A stretch of DNA of 64,000 nucleotides from Chaetomium olivaceum (lineage: Eukaryota; Ascomycota; Sordariomycetes; Sordariales; Chaetomiaceae): assembly GCA_039881045.1 (NCBI GenBank), contig JAYWVB010000012.1:124001-188000 (forward strand), written 5' to 3'. The notes beneath the pieces were generated by a model. It made no database searches. It was not told the DNA's origin and saw nothing but the letters and a program-made list of their open reading frames with translations. This document shows, piece by piece, positions 20,665 through 32,482 of the stretch. The first letter of the stretch is position 1. The number at the start of each line of letters is the position of its first letter. The position numbers and the translations under genes are program-made.

Positions 20665-21836
20665 TTAATTCTCTCTGATTTCCACGATACCCCTGCACAT
20701 TTTGAGGAACCGCTCCCGGTACTCATCCGGCGTCGTAGTGATGCTCATGTGCCCGTGTTTGCTTATCAGCGTGTTCCAAAGTGTAATCAGGCACGTCATG
20801 ATCATCGGCTGGGCCTTGTGCTTGGCCCAGAAGAAATCCAAGATGGAGGCGCGAAACAGGTACTTGCCATCCGCTGAAGAAATCCCTGTTCTCCAACTTG
20901 GTTGGGAAGGTGTGGCCGATGACGGATCGGGAGTGACCGTGGCTGACTCTGCTGGGGGAAGTATTGACGCGGCCCCTCGTTGAGGCGTTGGCATCCGCAC
21001 CAAAAATAGCGAATAATCCACGGCGTTGTGCCGTGAAAGCAGTTTAGAATCCGTTTCGAGGCTGGCAAAGAAATCCTCCGCCTGGTCCCGATTGAGAATA
21101 ATTTTGTCATGGAATTCGTCGGCGAGGCGGTCCTTGGTTGCCTCGCTTGTCAGGGCACCGCCAGCGATGTCCCGTTCAGGATAAAAGTACGAGGTTGGTT
21201 TCAAGTCCCAACTTTCCCAATCTGCCTCGCCCTGCTTCTTGGCTTCTTCTCGCCCATACATGATGTTGTCCATGACTATGTGGTGGGAGGGTGCGGACCC
21301 GAAGGCACGCCCCAAGGACGGCCCTGAGACAGCGAGAAAGTCGAAGACGCGAACCAACAGGGAACGTGGATGGGTTGCCATGTACTGGACATACGGGGTC
21401 AAGAGGTCGTCCCGGAAAAAGGAATGCTCAGAATGTCGGGGAACGGACTTGACGAGGTACTTGTGATTGGCAGTGGAGTAAAAGGTCTGAGCTAGATTAG
21501 TTATATACACGATTGATGAGGCAATCCTTTCTAGCTCTCACTCACCGAACCAGAGAAACCCATGTCCCCTATCGCGTTGAGGGATTGTTCCTCTCCGCTA
21601 CCATCATCAGCTTGGAACGACTCGACGTAGTCATCATCAGTGACATTCCAGTGTTTTCGACGAAGATTTGCAAAATCTGCCGGGCGAATCTTGCGAAGCA
21701 GCAGTTGATACAGCGAGAAGAAGAGCGAGAAGAAGGCGAGGATCCGCCCAAGGAGCGTGCTTCGCTGTTTGTTCGTCCCGTTCGACTCGACGATTGCCCG
21801 TACAATCGACCGGGCAATTTTCTCTTTTCTTCCCAT
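20665..21836 (-). CDS. phosphatidylinositol phosphate kinase-like protein (PIPK core only)
   Basis: Exons 21836-21546 and 21486-20665, phase 0, intron of 59 bp with donor GTGAGT and acceptor CTCAG; 370 aa. PIPK landmarks in order: glycine-rich NAIGDMGFSGST, KYLVKSVPRHSEHSFFRDD (ATP-lysine region), YMATHPRSLLVRVFDF, HHIVMDNIMYG, DLKPTSYFYPERD (family DLKGS), NAVDYSLFLV (family MDYSLL), ASILDFFWAKHKAQ (family IID) and TPDEYRERFLKMC. It would phosphorylate an inositol lipid at a membrane. The usual long N-terminal extension is missing and DLKG/MDYSLL are changed, so it looks like a divergent fungal paralogue and not the essential Mss4-type enzyme. Activity is uncertain. Confidence 0.8.
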
Positions 21837-22801
21837 CGTGTAATGCTTGTGTCGATCACGTCTTAGTTAGCGGCGTGGTTTATGGTTGATGGTTAGGTAG
21901 AGTCTCGACCGAGGAAGAAACCCGTAAACGATGATGACGTCAGTGTTCTCGACCAGAGACGAACCCCCAAGCACTGCACTGTCAGTTGCCGAAATTATCA
22001 GATCAAGTGCCCCACCAACCTCGCGACGACTTTACTGCGTACATTCCAAGCCCACGTCTCGCAACATGGGTTCCAGCACACATGAGAAGGTCGCAGTGTA
22101 GCAAACATACTCGTATTGACGTTGTACTTTGGGACACATTTACTATCGAGAGAGGCCATTCATCCCGGCCTCGCCAACGTAGCTCACCACAAAACCGTCG
22201 GCTTTCCGATCCTCCCTCAGAACATGCGAGTCCGGGACACTTTAATATTTCGTCGCAATCTAGAAAAATTGGTGGCTGATGTGATGATAAAGTACGGTGG
22301 TTCTGTGACCTCCACACCTTACTTGGTCGCTTTGTCAGTTAAAGGGTAATGGCACGGATTCCTTGCCAGATGTGTTGGCTCCCAACAAGGCAATGAATGC
22401 GCCGACCGATCTGGAACCACGGGTGGGGGGGCGAATGACAACTAAAGACCCCTGAAGCGGCCGGACCCGGTGCCTCGGACGAGTGCCGGGTGGCGCATAT
22501 CGTCGGCTTGTGGAGCCACGAACCCACATCCCACATTCCACGCCGTTTTCTCCCCCCACCAACGACCAATTCCTCACTCCCTCCCGCGCTTTCGCCATCG
22601 TTGATTTATTACGGACTGTCGCTGCTCGTTGGGGCCACGAATTGGGCAGACTAAGTTGTACCAGACCACATTTGAGACGACCAAAAGTGCTGCCTCGAAA
22701 CCGCGAAATACCTTACTTCCAGCAGACTGTTGTCGCAGCTGGACAAATCCAAGACACCCAACTCACATTCCTCCCCCCGAGCTCTCAGTATTCTCGGAAC
22801 G
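21837..22801. other. divergent promoter region (PIPK-like / cystathionine beta-synthase)
   Basis: About 965 bp between two divergently transcribed genes. No coding exon or repeat is recognised. Confidence 0.5.
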
Positions 22802-24459
22802 ATGGCCACTACGAATGGTCAAGTTGCCCAGGGCGAGGCGCGGCCGCCCGTCCCGATCCTCGAAGCGCCAAAGCTCAGCGTCAAGCTGTCGGCCACCGAG
22901 CTGATTGGCAACACACCGCTTGTTCGCCTCAACAAGATCCCGCAGTCGCTGGGAATTGAGGCCGAGGTGTATGCCAAGGTTGAGTTGTTTAACGCCGGCG
23001 GCAGCGTTAAGGACAGGATAGCCCTGCGCATGGTCGAGGAGGCCGAGAAGAGCGGGCGGATCAAGCCCGGTGACACCCTGATTGAGCCTACCAGCGGCAA
23101 TACGTGAGTGTTCGGGATTTCGGTTTGGCCGTGGCATGTTTCTGACTTGAAAATAGTGGTATCGGTCTTGCGCTGGTTGGCGCAATCAAGGGATACAAGA
23201 CCATCATCACCCTTCCCGAGAAGATGTCCGCCGAGAAGGTTTCCGTTCTGCGTGCTCTAGGCGCCACCATCATCCGCACACCTACCCAGGCCGCCTGGGA
23301 CGCTCCGGAGAGTCATATCGGTGTAGCAAGGCGTCTGCTAAAGGAGATCCCCAACTCGCACATCCTCGACCAATATACGAACGAGAACAACCCGCTCGCG
23401 CACGAGTTCGGGACCGCGGAAGAAATCTGGGCGCAAACCGGCGGCAAGGTCACCGCTGTCGTAGCCGGCGCAGGGACTGGCGGCACCATCTCTGGTATTG
23501 CCAAGGGGCTGAGGAAGCACGACAAAAACGTCAAGGTTATTGCGGCGGACCCGCACGGCAGTATCCTGGCGCTGCCCGAGGTGCTGAATGAGGAACAGGC
23601 AAATGTTCCGTACAAGGTTGAGGGTATTGGGTACGACTTCATCCCCGATGTTCTGGACCGGGAACTCGTGGACAAGTGGTACAAGACCGACGACCGCGAG
23701 TCTTTCCAGCTCGCGAGACGGCTGATTGCCGAAGAGGGCTTGCTGGTCGGCGGCTCGTCCGGCAGCGCCATGGCAGCCATGTTGAAGGCGGTCAAGGATT
23801 TCGGGTTTGGCAAGGGCGACGTGATCGTCGTCGTGCTCCCGGACAGCATCCGCTCCTACCTCTCCAAGTTCGCCGACGACGACTGGCTCGCCGCCAACGG
23901 CCTCCTCCCCAACGACTCGGAGAATATCGACGGCGCCGCTACCACCCCGGCGCAGCCTAAGACGCACAGCCAAGACGCCGCGGACGCCTACGCCGGCGCC
24001 ACCGTGCGCGCCCTCCGCCTCAAGCCGGTATCCTCCGTCATCACCACCAGCGCCTGCTCCGAGGCCATCGAGACGATGCGCGACAAGGGCTTTGACCAGC
24101 TGCCCGTGCTGACCCCGACCGGCGGTAAGCTGGCCGGTCTGGTCACGCTGGGCAACCTGCTTAGCTACATCTCGCGCGGCCGCGCCACGGCCCAGACGCC
24201 CGTCAGCGAGGTCATGTTCAACTTCAGCCGCATCGACGAGGTCGTCACGGACCCGCGCCGGTTCGGGTCCGATCTCAAGGGCAAGAAGCGCAAGTTTGTC
24301 GAGATTACGCTGGACAGCCCGCTGTCTGCGCTGAGCCGCTTCCTGGAGTGGAATAGCGCGGCGGTCGTCACGGAGAAGGACGAGAGCGGCGGCTCGAAGC
24401 CGGTTGCGGTCGTGACCAAGGTGGATTTGCTGACCTGGATGGTGAGGCAGAAGTCGTGA
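22802..24459 (+). CDS. CYS4: cystathionine beta-synthase
   Basis: Exons 22802-23103 and 23157-24459 (donor GTGAGT, acceptor AATAG) give 534 aa. It condenses serine and homocysteine to cystathionine in the transsulfuration pathway, using PLP. PLP landmarks: SATELIGNTPLVRLNKI, the Schiff-base lysine in GGSVKDR (Lys70), EPTSGNTGIGLA, phosphate loop GAGTGGT, and GGSSGSAMAAM. The C-terminal third contains a CBS-domain pair (SVITTSACSEAIETMRDKGFDQLPVL and FVEITLDSPLSALSRFLEWNSAAVV), which in animals binds S-adenosylmethionine. There is no N-terminal heme-binding Cys/His segment, as in yeast Cys4. The length fits the family and the reading frame is clean. Confidence 0.95.
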
Positions 24460-24775
24460 GTGGTTTGACGAAGTGTGTTGGGGAAAGATTTTCCGGGTTT
24501 ATTCTTTTGTGAGCATTTGAGGGCGATTAGGGATGGGAACCGAGACTCAACGTCTACGGTTGGTCGTTGTGTTGGTTAGCTTGGACAGGTTGTTGGGCCT
24601 AGCGTAGCGTGTCGGCATAGAAAGGGCTCAACCCGTGCAAATGGGGAGGGAAGGTATCTGGATTGTTATACCCATTAATAATAGATACGCAAGTCATCTC
24701 ATTACAGCTACTGATCATACACCCCCTATGCGTCCGACCCATTTATACAACCACCACTCAGCAAGTACCGCGTGA
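24460..24775. other. convergent 3' intergenic region
   Basis: Between the convergent cystathionine beta-synthase and SRP receptor beta genes; presumably both 3' UTRs. Confidence 0.5.
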
Positions 24776-25775
24776 TTAGACCCGCTCCCCGATCCAGTTC
24801 CACCACTTATCCGCCCCGGGCCCCTCCCCAAGCACATTGCCCCCAATAACCTCCACCTCAATATCAAACTCCATCATCTCCTTAAAGCTAAACTTCTCCG
24901 TCCCGTACGCCCCCAACCACCCGTCCGCTTCATCCCCACCCGCGCCACCAACACCCGCATCATCCCCATCCGCCTCGCCCGTCGTCAACAGCCCCTTGCT
25001 CCGGGCTTTCCGAATCCGCCCCAGCTCCGCCTCCAGGTTACTCTTGACCAACGCCGCCGGCAGCGCCGTGAACAGGTCCAGCTTATTCGCCGCCACCAGG
25101 ACCGGCACGCTCGCGGGGGCGCGCGATCCGCCCCGCCCGTGGAACCGCCGCTGCAGCGCCAGGAGCACCTCGTACAGGTACTCGGCGGTCGCCGACAGCG
25201 CGCCGCTGTCGGCATCGGCGAGGGCGGCCGCGTCGGCGACGAAGACGAGCGCCTTGAGCTTGGATTTGTGCGTTTCGGAGGCCGACGAGGAGAGCGCGGA
25301 CGGCGTGATGGTCGGGGAGCTGCGCGAGAGCTGGGAGAGCGCGTGCCCGCGCAGCTTGGGGTGGCCGGGCGTGTCGACCAGCAGGAATTTCTTGGCTGTG
25401 GCGCCCGCCGCGGTCCAGGTCGGTCCGGTAGGTGCTGGGGTCGGTGGAGACGGAGAGCTCGACGGTCGAGGGCACTTGGGAGGTGTGCGTTTTGGCGACG
25501 GGCGTGGGGACGGAGGGCTTGTCGCCTGAGGTGGGTTGGTTGTCGGGGGTGTATAGGGGCCCGCGCTCGAAGAGGGTGAGCAGGGCGGTCTTGCCGGCGC
25601 CGGAGGGCCCGAGGAGGAGGACCGAGGGGAGGGTCGTGTATGGGGTTGTGGCGGAGAAGAGGAAGTGGAGGAGGATGGGGAAGAAGAGGACAATGGCTAG
25701 ACCGATTGTGATGACGGTCGGTGAAGGGGTGAGCGATGCCTCGAAGGCGGCTTTGAATGTGTCGAACGCCGTCAT
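24776..25775 (-). CDS. SRP102: signal recognition particle receptor beta subunit, apparent 1-bp frameshift
   Basis: The start MTAFDTFKAAFEASL is followed by one membrane segment (VITIGLAIVLFFPILLHFLF) that anchors it in the ER membrane, then a small Ras-like GTPase: P-loop LLLGPSGAGKTALL, switch/G3 LLVDTPGHPKLRG and G4 VAANKLDLF. The C-terminus is EKFSFKEMMEFDIEVEVIGG ... WWNWIGERV. It tethers the SRP receptor alpha subunit for cotranslational targeting. The span is 1000 nt, one base too many. Removing one G from GGCGGGCGCCACAGCC (25404-25406) reads DLDRGGATAKKFLLVDTPG. There is no GT donor nearby for an intron. The gene is expected to be important for growth, so a sequence error is more likely than a true break. 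Confidence 0.85.
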
Positions 25776-26530
25776 TGTCGCTGGCTTGTTGTGGTCAAGT
25801 TGAGAGAAGGTGTGAAAAAAAGCCTGCGGTCGAAGAATTGACGTCGGCGCCGACACAAGAGAAGTTGGCCGTCTTGTACTCCGGCTCTGTCTTAGCGTAG
25901 AACGGGTGGTGATGGCTCCGGAAGTCGATTTATCGGGCCATTGTCATCCGATCGACACCGGATCGGATCATGGAATTTTAAACTGTGGATTTGTTGGTTA
26001 CGTAGCCGTTCCCAGGCCTGCACGGGCTGCCAAGATTTGAGCTGGGACGCGCCAGTGGGTCTCAGCCCTGCAACGGCGCGGCAGTCTCCCTCAGACGAAT
26101 CAAATCCTCCCCACCTGAGCATCAGTGGCTCAGCCTCGCTCTGCACCGCTCGTTTTGGGTTGGTCGACGGGTAAGACGGCGCGACATCTCTTTTCAGGGT
26201 CTTTGCTAAAATACTTTCATACCCGACCCTCCTGCAGAGAGACGCCTCGCCGCAAGGTCGCTCTTTTGGTCTCTCAATACTCCCAACGGTGGCCCTTTTT
26301 GGCCCCAGTGAAACAACAGTTGGTTGCAACTGGCGCAGCTGCAACTCGTCATGTTGTAATTCTTTCCCTGAACTAATACCCTCCCCGAGAAACTCTTACT
26401 TTCTTCTCGCTCCGCCGTTGCCGTAAGCCCATCCGAACTAGTTCAGACCTACGGACCGAGCAGACGACAACCGCCGCAACCGATTTCAGACTTCAATTTT
26501 CAGGCTTGCGATCGCCATCGCCCATCGATC
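25776..26530. other. divergent promoter region (SRP receptor beta / Akr1)
   Basis: About 755 bp between divergent genes; the last 100 bp are probably the 5' UTR of the palmitoyltransferase. No coding exon is seen. Confidence 0.5.
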
Positions 26531-29006
26531 ATGGCGCATCAACACGATGACTCCGGGCCACCATCCGCGAACGGCGCGCCAACCCAGCCGCCCTCCAAAT
26601 CAGAAACCGCAACGCCGAAACTGAATAATGAGGTGGAGCTCGGCAACATGCCAGACAATTCGAACCAGAACGATATCATGCAGATGGCAAGGGTGGGGGA
26701 TCTTGCGGGCATGGAGAAGCTATTCGAGAATAGCGACTACGATGCAACCTACACCGATGAGGAGGGGATCACCCCACTACACGTGCGTACCTTAGCCATG
26801 CCTGCCCAGCGCCCTCAAACTCTCACTAACAGCTTTGGTGATAGTGGGCAGCGATTAACAATCAATACGCCATGTGCAAATTCCTCATCGAGCGAGGCGC
26901 TCCGATGAACAAGAAGGGCGGGGAAAGTGTCGCAACACCCCTACAATGGGCCGCCCAGCGTTGCCACTACTACTACCCCGTCCACTTGCTCCTCCAGCAC
27001 GGCGCCGACCCCCTGATCACCGACGCCCAAGGCTACAACACGCTACACATCAGCACCTTCAACGGCAACCTCCTCCTGATCATCCTCCTCCTCCACCAGG
27101 GTATCCCGGTCGACGTCGAAGACTCCTACGGTCACACGGGGTTGATGTGGGCTGCTTATAAGGGATACCCGGCATGCGTCGATGCCTTCCTGAGGTGGGG
27201 AGCCAGTGTCCACGCTAAGGACGAGCAGGGGTTTACTGCCCTGCATTGGGCACTGGTCAAGGGCAGCGCGGGGTGCATTCAGAAGATTATCGAGTACGGT
27301 GCAGACCGGTTTGCCAAGACCACGACGGGGAAAACGCCCTCCATCACCGCGAGAGAGTTGAACACCGCCGGGGCCTGGCACAAGGCTTTGTATGAGTGCG
27401 GCTACGATGAGGATGGGAATGCCATCGTGCCTAGCTGGCCCGGCGCGAGTTACTTGCTCAAGGACAGACGGGGGTTCACGACCAAGTTCTTCTTTCTGTG
27501 GCCGTTTGTGCTCGTCTGGGCGACCATCTTTCTTTTTTCGACATTGCCTGTCTACGCGGGCGTTCCGTTTGGGCTCCTGGCTGCGTACACCGTGCAGTGG
27601 GTGGGCCAGCAACTGCTTGCGTACGCTCCGCCGGATATGAGACAGTTTGAGAAGACGGTAAGCGCGGTGTTTCCATGTTTTTTGGGATAAAACTGACCTT
27701 TCATCAATCAGCCTTGGATGGCGGGCATTTTTGCAGCGTCTCTCTTCCTCGCCGGGTTGAATTGGCTATTCATAATCTTTCCCGGTACAGCTTTCGGAGA
27801 AGGTAAGTTCTTCCGTGGAAAAACATCCCTTGTTTACATTGCTGACAACCTCGACAGATGGCACATGGTTGTGGAATTTTGTGTTTCTTGTTTCAGTTTC
27901 CCTTACTAGCTTCTTCTACACGAGGGCCATGGTGGACGACCCTGGTTTCGTTCCCAAGCTCAACGGGATAGCCGAGCAAAAGGCCGTTATCGACGACTTG
28001 ATCAGCCAGTGGAAGTATGACGAGGCGCATTTCTGCGTGACGTGCATGATCCGGACACCGCTCCGGAGCAAGCACTGCCGCAGGTGCCAACGCTGCGTGG
28101 CCAAGCATGACCAGTAAGTGACTTCAAGCAGTGAGTATCAATGTGCGCTAACAACTCGACAGCCATTGCCCGTGGGTCTACAACTGCGTCGGTGTCAACA
28201 ACCACCGCCACTTCTTCCTCTACCTCATCAGCCTGACTATCGGCGTGCTCTCCTACGATATTCTCACTCACCGTTGTATGTTCACCCCCTTGACCCATTT
28301 CCATAGTCCAGATCACATCCAACTAACCACCCGCAGATTTCTCCTCCCTAACCCCAAATGCCTCCGAAGAATGCAACGTTCTCTCACCCACACTTTGCCG
28401 CATCGTCAACGCCGACGCCTACAGCCTCCTCCTCGCCATCTGGGCCTCCCTCCAACTCACCTGGGTATCCATGCTGCTCTTCGTGCAGTTCATCCAGGTA
28501 TCCCGCGCCATGACCACCTACGAGAACATGTTCGGCGTCAACACGCGCGCCCCGGCCTCCCTCGCTAGCGCCTTCACCTCGACCGGCGCCCCGCTCGACC
28601 CGTCCACCGCGGCTCCGCCCTCCGGCGCCGACGTCGGCCCGCACGGCCCTGCTGGTGGCCGCGGCGGTCACGGACACAGGCATGGCGGCATCCTGAAGCA
28701 CTGGGGTCGGTTGTTGGGTGTGGATACCTTCATTGAGACGGCAAGGGGGAGGGGTGCGGCGGCTGGTGGCGGCAGGCGCAGGAATAACCGCAATCCGTTC
28801 AGCAAAGGGTGCTTGGCGAATTGTAAGGACTTTTGGTGCGACCCTGCGCCGGTGTTCGGGCAGCGCGAGACGGGTGCTGCGGTGCTCGGGGGCAGCCGGT
28901 GAATTATACCGAGATGTATGAGAGCCCGGCGGTGATGGAGATTTTGAGGGGTGGTGGGGCGAGGAGAGCGGGAGGTTATGAAGAAGTGGCTGGGGAGGAG
29001 GTGTAA
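26531..29006 (+). CDS. AKR1: Akr1-type ankyrin-repeat DHHC palmitoyltransferase
   Basis: Six exons: 26531-26782, 26845-27657, 27712-27802, 27858-28113, 28163-28275 and 28337 to the end, with all phases consistent. About six ankyrin repeats (TDEEGITPLHWAAINNQ, DAQGYNTLHISTFNGN, DSYGHTGLMWAAYKGYP, DEQGFTALHWALVKG) precede the membrane segments. The cysteine-rich catalytic domain is split by an intron inside the DHHC motif (HFCVTCMIRTPLRSKHCRRC, then AKHDHHCPWVYNCVGVNNHRHF). It S-palmitoylates proteins at Golgi/endosomal membranes. As read, a TGA at 28900 ends the protein at 696 aa. One more G in the G5 run at 28888-28892 would continue into VNYTEMYESPAVMEIL ... EEV with stop at 29006, the tail expected for this family. 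That missing base is probably a sequence error. Confidence 0.9.
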
Positions 29007-29918
29007 TTGTAGATGTGAAGTGATGGGGTGGTGGTAATGGAATGGGAGGTGATGATATCATGATATCATGATGGCTGGTGGCTGGCGTGTGGTGTTGGCG
29101 GTGTCCCTTGCTTGAGCTTGGGTGGGGCATGTACTGTTTGTATATGGCTGGCTTGTTTTATCTGGCTGAGGAGTCTTGGAGACTTCGGGATCATGGGTCA
29201 GGCAACGGCTTTGATCGTTGCCTGTTGCAACGGCATGGCGGTCTGTGATATCATGCTTGAATTGGCGTTAACTCATAGAACCGGCTTGGTACATATCTTG
29301 ACCTCAATGAACAAGGGTTTGGCCGGGGGCTACCGTCGTTGACCGGGCCCTACCTCCGACTAACACCGGACAGTGTTCCCACATGGCGCGAGGCGTTGTC
29401 CCATATTCCCGGGACATGCGGGCAGCCCATGTACGTGTTGGATTTAACCCCGGCTACTCCCGCCAAAATCCGATCCTAAATACGCAGCCCTCGGTCTCGT
29501 CATAAAACATGCTCGGAAACACAAGCTCACAGTTGAAGAACTAAGAATTTTAGGACGAGAGCCTGCACTTGTGGCGATTACAAAGCAGCCGGCTGCAATG
29601 TAACTGCAGCCAGGGAATATCGGGTTCTCTCTATCCGGTAATTATCACTGATCGTACCCTATTAGGCAAGCCTGTAAGGTCACATTGAACCGGAATGCGC
29701 TTAGTGATGCTCTGCTGGTGCAATACCGGCGATCCTGCCGATGGACAAGGGAGCAATGGCGTAACAGGCACCGGTAGCTATAAATGAGCCGGGAGAAGAG
29801 ATGCATAAATTGGATGAAACCCGGCATCTTTAAAGCATCATCTGCGTCACTCACCTCCTCGACTCATCCGCTCTTCAGCATCAACCTCTTCCAAGCTTCG
29901 CAAAACAAAGTTAGCAAC
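29007..29918. other. intergenic, promoter of the dienelactone hydrolase gene
   Basis: No coding exon. A TATAAAT lies at 29779-29785, about 135 bp before the start codon at 29919, and is a candidate TATA box. Confidence 0.45.
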
Positions 29919-30875
29919 ATGCGCACATCCATTCTCTCAAATGCCCTGCTCCTCGCTGGAGGGGCGGTGGCTGGCTGTCTTGGGAAGCCCGGTGCTTGCC
30001 AGAGCGTCGACGGATCCATCGTTGCGCACACTGGTGAACCCGCCGGCAAGGAGGTTACGCACAACAACAGTAAGTCTAAGTCCTAAAGCACAACCACCAC
30101 GCAGCGCCTCGCTAACCCATCTCCCCAGTCACCCTTTACATCGCCGAACCCGACGCAAAAAGCCCCCGCGCCAAGGCAAGAGCCGGCAGCGCCATCCTCT
30201 TCCTAACCGACGTCTTCGGCCTCGATCTCGCCGAGAACAAGCTGTTCGTAACCCCACCTCCCCCCCTGGCTCCCCCCACCAACCCTTACTAACACCCACC
30301 CCCACAGTCTCGCCGACAGTTTCGCCCGCGCCGGCTATCTCACCCTCGTCCCGGACCTCTTCAACGGCGAGCCCGCCCCGGGCGACATCAACGTCCCCGG
30401 CTTCAACACGACCGAGTTCCTGGCCAAGCACGAGCCGGCCGTGACCGACCCCATCATCGCCACCGCCGCCGCCTACCTGCGCACGGAGCTGAAAGCGACC
30501 AAGCTCGCGGCCACGGGCTACTGCTTCGGCGGGCGCTACGCCTTCCGCCAGCTGGCCGAGGCCGAGGGCGCCGTGGAGGTCGCCTACGCGGCGCACCCGA
30601 GCCTGCTGAGCAACGAGGAGATTGCGGCCGCGGTGGCCGGCCCCGTGGCGATTGCCGCCGCGGATAGGGATAACCTGTTCAATGGTGAGGCGAGGGCGGC
30701 CGCGGAGAAGACGTTGCTGGGCAGGGCCGAGCCGTATCAGGTGAACTTGTATTCGGGGACGGACCATGGGTTTGGTGTGCGCGTGGATCTGGCGGATGCG
30801 CAGCAGAAGTATGCAAAGGAGGAGGCGTTTCTGCAGGCGGTGAGGTGGTTTGATCGGTTTTTGGTGACTGCTTAA
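29919..30875 (+). CDS. secreted dienelactone hydrolase family protein
   Basis: Exons 29919-30069, 30129-30243 and 30308-30875 give 277 aa. Donors are GTAAGT and the weaker GTTCGT; acceptors are CCCAG and CACAG. The N-terminus MRTSILSNALLLAGGAVAGCLG is a likely signal peptide. The alpha/beta-hydrolase body has AILFLTDVFGLDL, the nucleophile elbow GYCFGGRYA with Cys, the Asp in AAADRDNLF, and the His in GTDHGFGVR. These form the Cys-Asp-His triad of the family. Such proteins hydrolyse dienelactones or other small esters; the true substrate is unknown. It is convergent with the Zn2Cys6 gene next door. Confidence 0.85.
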
Positions 30876-31105
30876 GGGTGTTGTTGAGTGTCTGGGTGTT
30901 GTTGAAAACAGAGTGCGGAGGGTTTGGGGGGTCAGTTCGAAGTCTTTTAGGGCCTGTGGAGAAGGGGTAGCAGAAGGATCCCTCTCCAGTGTCTGCGTAT
31001 CTACAACGACCACGGCCGACAGTAGTCGACGTTCAATGGGACCTGCCCCTTCCTTCCGCATATGATTCTAAGCCCAAACAACGGCAGCCTTACAACATGC
31101 CACCC

Positions 31106-32482
31106 TTACAACATGCCACCCTTACTAATAAACCACCCCCTCATCTCATCAACACCCAGTATGGCCGTCAGCAGAATGCGACCGTATTGATCAATATCAT
31201 CAGGCTCCGCCTCCGCCAGAATGTTGACCACTCCCAAGTTCTCCGCCACGTAATGTTTCCGCTGCCCCCACGCCAACGCAAACTCGACCGCATCCGTCGC
31301 CTGCCACAAATGCGCCGACGCCGTGAACGCCGGCCGCGCATATCCATTCTTGTCACACAGAATCGGCGCCCCGCTCTGCAGCAGCCAATACATCAGCCAC
31401 AAAACTTTCATTAGCAACAACGTCCGTCTCGCTGATTCTCGGACAATCCACTCCTCCCAGAACGCGCGCGTGCCCGCCAGCGGATACACAGGCAACACCA
31501 GCTGGCCATTGCTATCCTCGGAATTTGGCAACGGCCCGGGCTGGTCCCTCGCCGCAACTGGTGCCAGCGCCTTGGCCATGGAGTCGAGGTATGGCATGGT
31601 GTGCTCGGCGGATGCCCCCGCGGCCGGGTCGCCGTCGAAGAGCCGCATGATCTGGTACAGGATCAGAGCGTGGGCGCGCGCGAGGGTGTCGAGCGGGCTG
31701 ACTGCCGCCGTTGGTATTGAGGTTGAGGTTGAGGTTAGTGTCGGGGTCGAGGTTCCCGTTTCCGTGGCCGGTGTGGGTGGCGGCAGCGTCGCGATGAGGT
31801 CGGACGCGCGTGCTTCGATGATGCGGCGCACGGCGGCGGCGTTGGCGCGGTTCCGCGCCGCGTACAAAGCGCTGCATGCCTGCGCGTCCTGCATCGCCCG
31901 CGGCATCGCGTCCCGGTAAAGTTGTGGGTGGCACCACGGCAACGCATTCTCGTGCGCCATCTGCTTGGGTGCGTTCATGATGGCTTCTAAGGTGTACTGG
32001 AGGCGCTCGCAAGTGACGTGGAAACCGGGGACGCCTCGTCCGGGGACCATGGGTGGTTCTAGCCTGGGGGCGAAGTTGGGGAAGTTGTCGGGGTGCCGCT
32101 GGTCAATCGTATTACTAGCAGCCAGGGGGGTGTAGTTGAAGTGGTAAGGAGTAGCTGGGGTGTCGAATATGAGGTCCAACGTCCCCGTGTCGAAGTCACA
32201 GCCGGCTCTCGAGAATACGTCAAAGTTTGGGAGAGAGGTTTCCAGTTGTTCAGCTACTGGGTCCCGTCTCGGTTCAAACGATACCAGCTCGGCTCCGTAG
32301 CGGCCATGGCTGGTGGTATCTACTTGGCCCGACGGATAAACGCACTCTACCATCCGATGAGAGCATCTCGAACACGTCGGTTGTGCGAGGTTGCATCGCC
32401 GTTTTGACCGGATGCACGCAGCGCATGACTTTCGCCGCGGTGGGGGGTTCCGGCGCTCTAGCGCTGACTGAGAAATTGGCAT
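31106..32482 (-). CDS. Zn2Cys6 transcription factor
   Basis: Single-exon ORF of 458 aa from the ATG at 32482. The binuclear zinc cluster is at residues 19-46 (CAACIRSKRRC then TCSRC ... VECVYP), spacing CX2CX6CX6CX2CX6C, preceded by a basic stretch (RRNPPPRRK). The middle has no classical fungal_trans signature I can name. The C-terminal half (LARAHALILYQIMRLFDGD, FWEEWIVRESARRTLLLMKVLWLMYWLLQ) resembles the regulatory region of aflatoxin-regulator-like or short fungal C6 factors. A Ser/Thr-rich linker lies near residue 270. It is divergent to the NmrA-like gene (497 bp apart). Confidence 0.9.
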   Translation of the reverse strand: MPISQSALERRNPPPRRKSCAACIRSKRRCNLAQPTCSRCSHRMVECVYPSGQVDTTSHGRYGAELVSFEPRRDPVAEQLETSLPNFDVFSRAGCDFDTGTLDLIFDTPATPYHFNYTPLAASNTIDQRHPDNFPNFAPRLEPPMVPGRGVPGFHVTCERLQYTLEAIMNAPKQMAHENALPWCHPQLYRDAMPRAMQDAQACSALYAARNRANAAAVRRIIEARASDLIATLPPPTPATETGTSTPTLTSTSTSIPTAAVSPLDTLARAHALILYQIMRLFDGDPAAGASAEHTMPYLDSMAKALAPVAARDQPGPLPNSEDSNGQLVLPVYPLAGTRAFWEEWIVRESARRTLLLMKVLWLMYWLLQSGAPILCDKNGYARPAFTASAHLWQATDAVEFALAWGQRKHYVAENLGVVNILAEAEPDDIDQYGRILLTAILGVDEMRGWFISKGGML

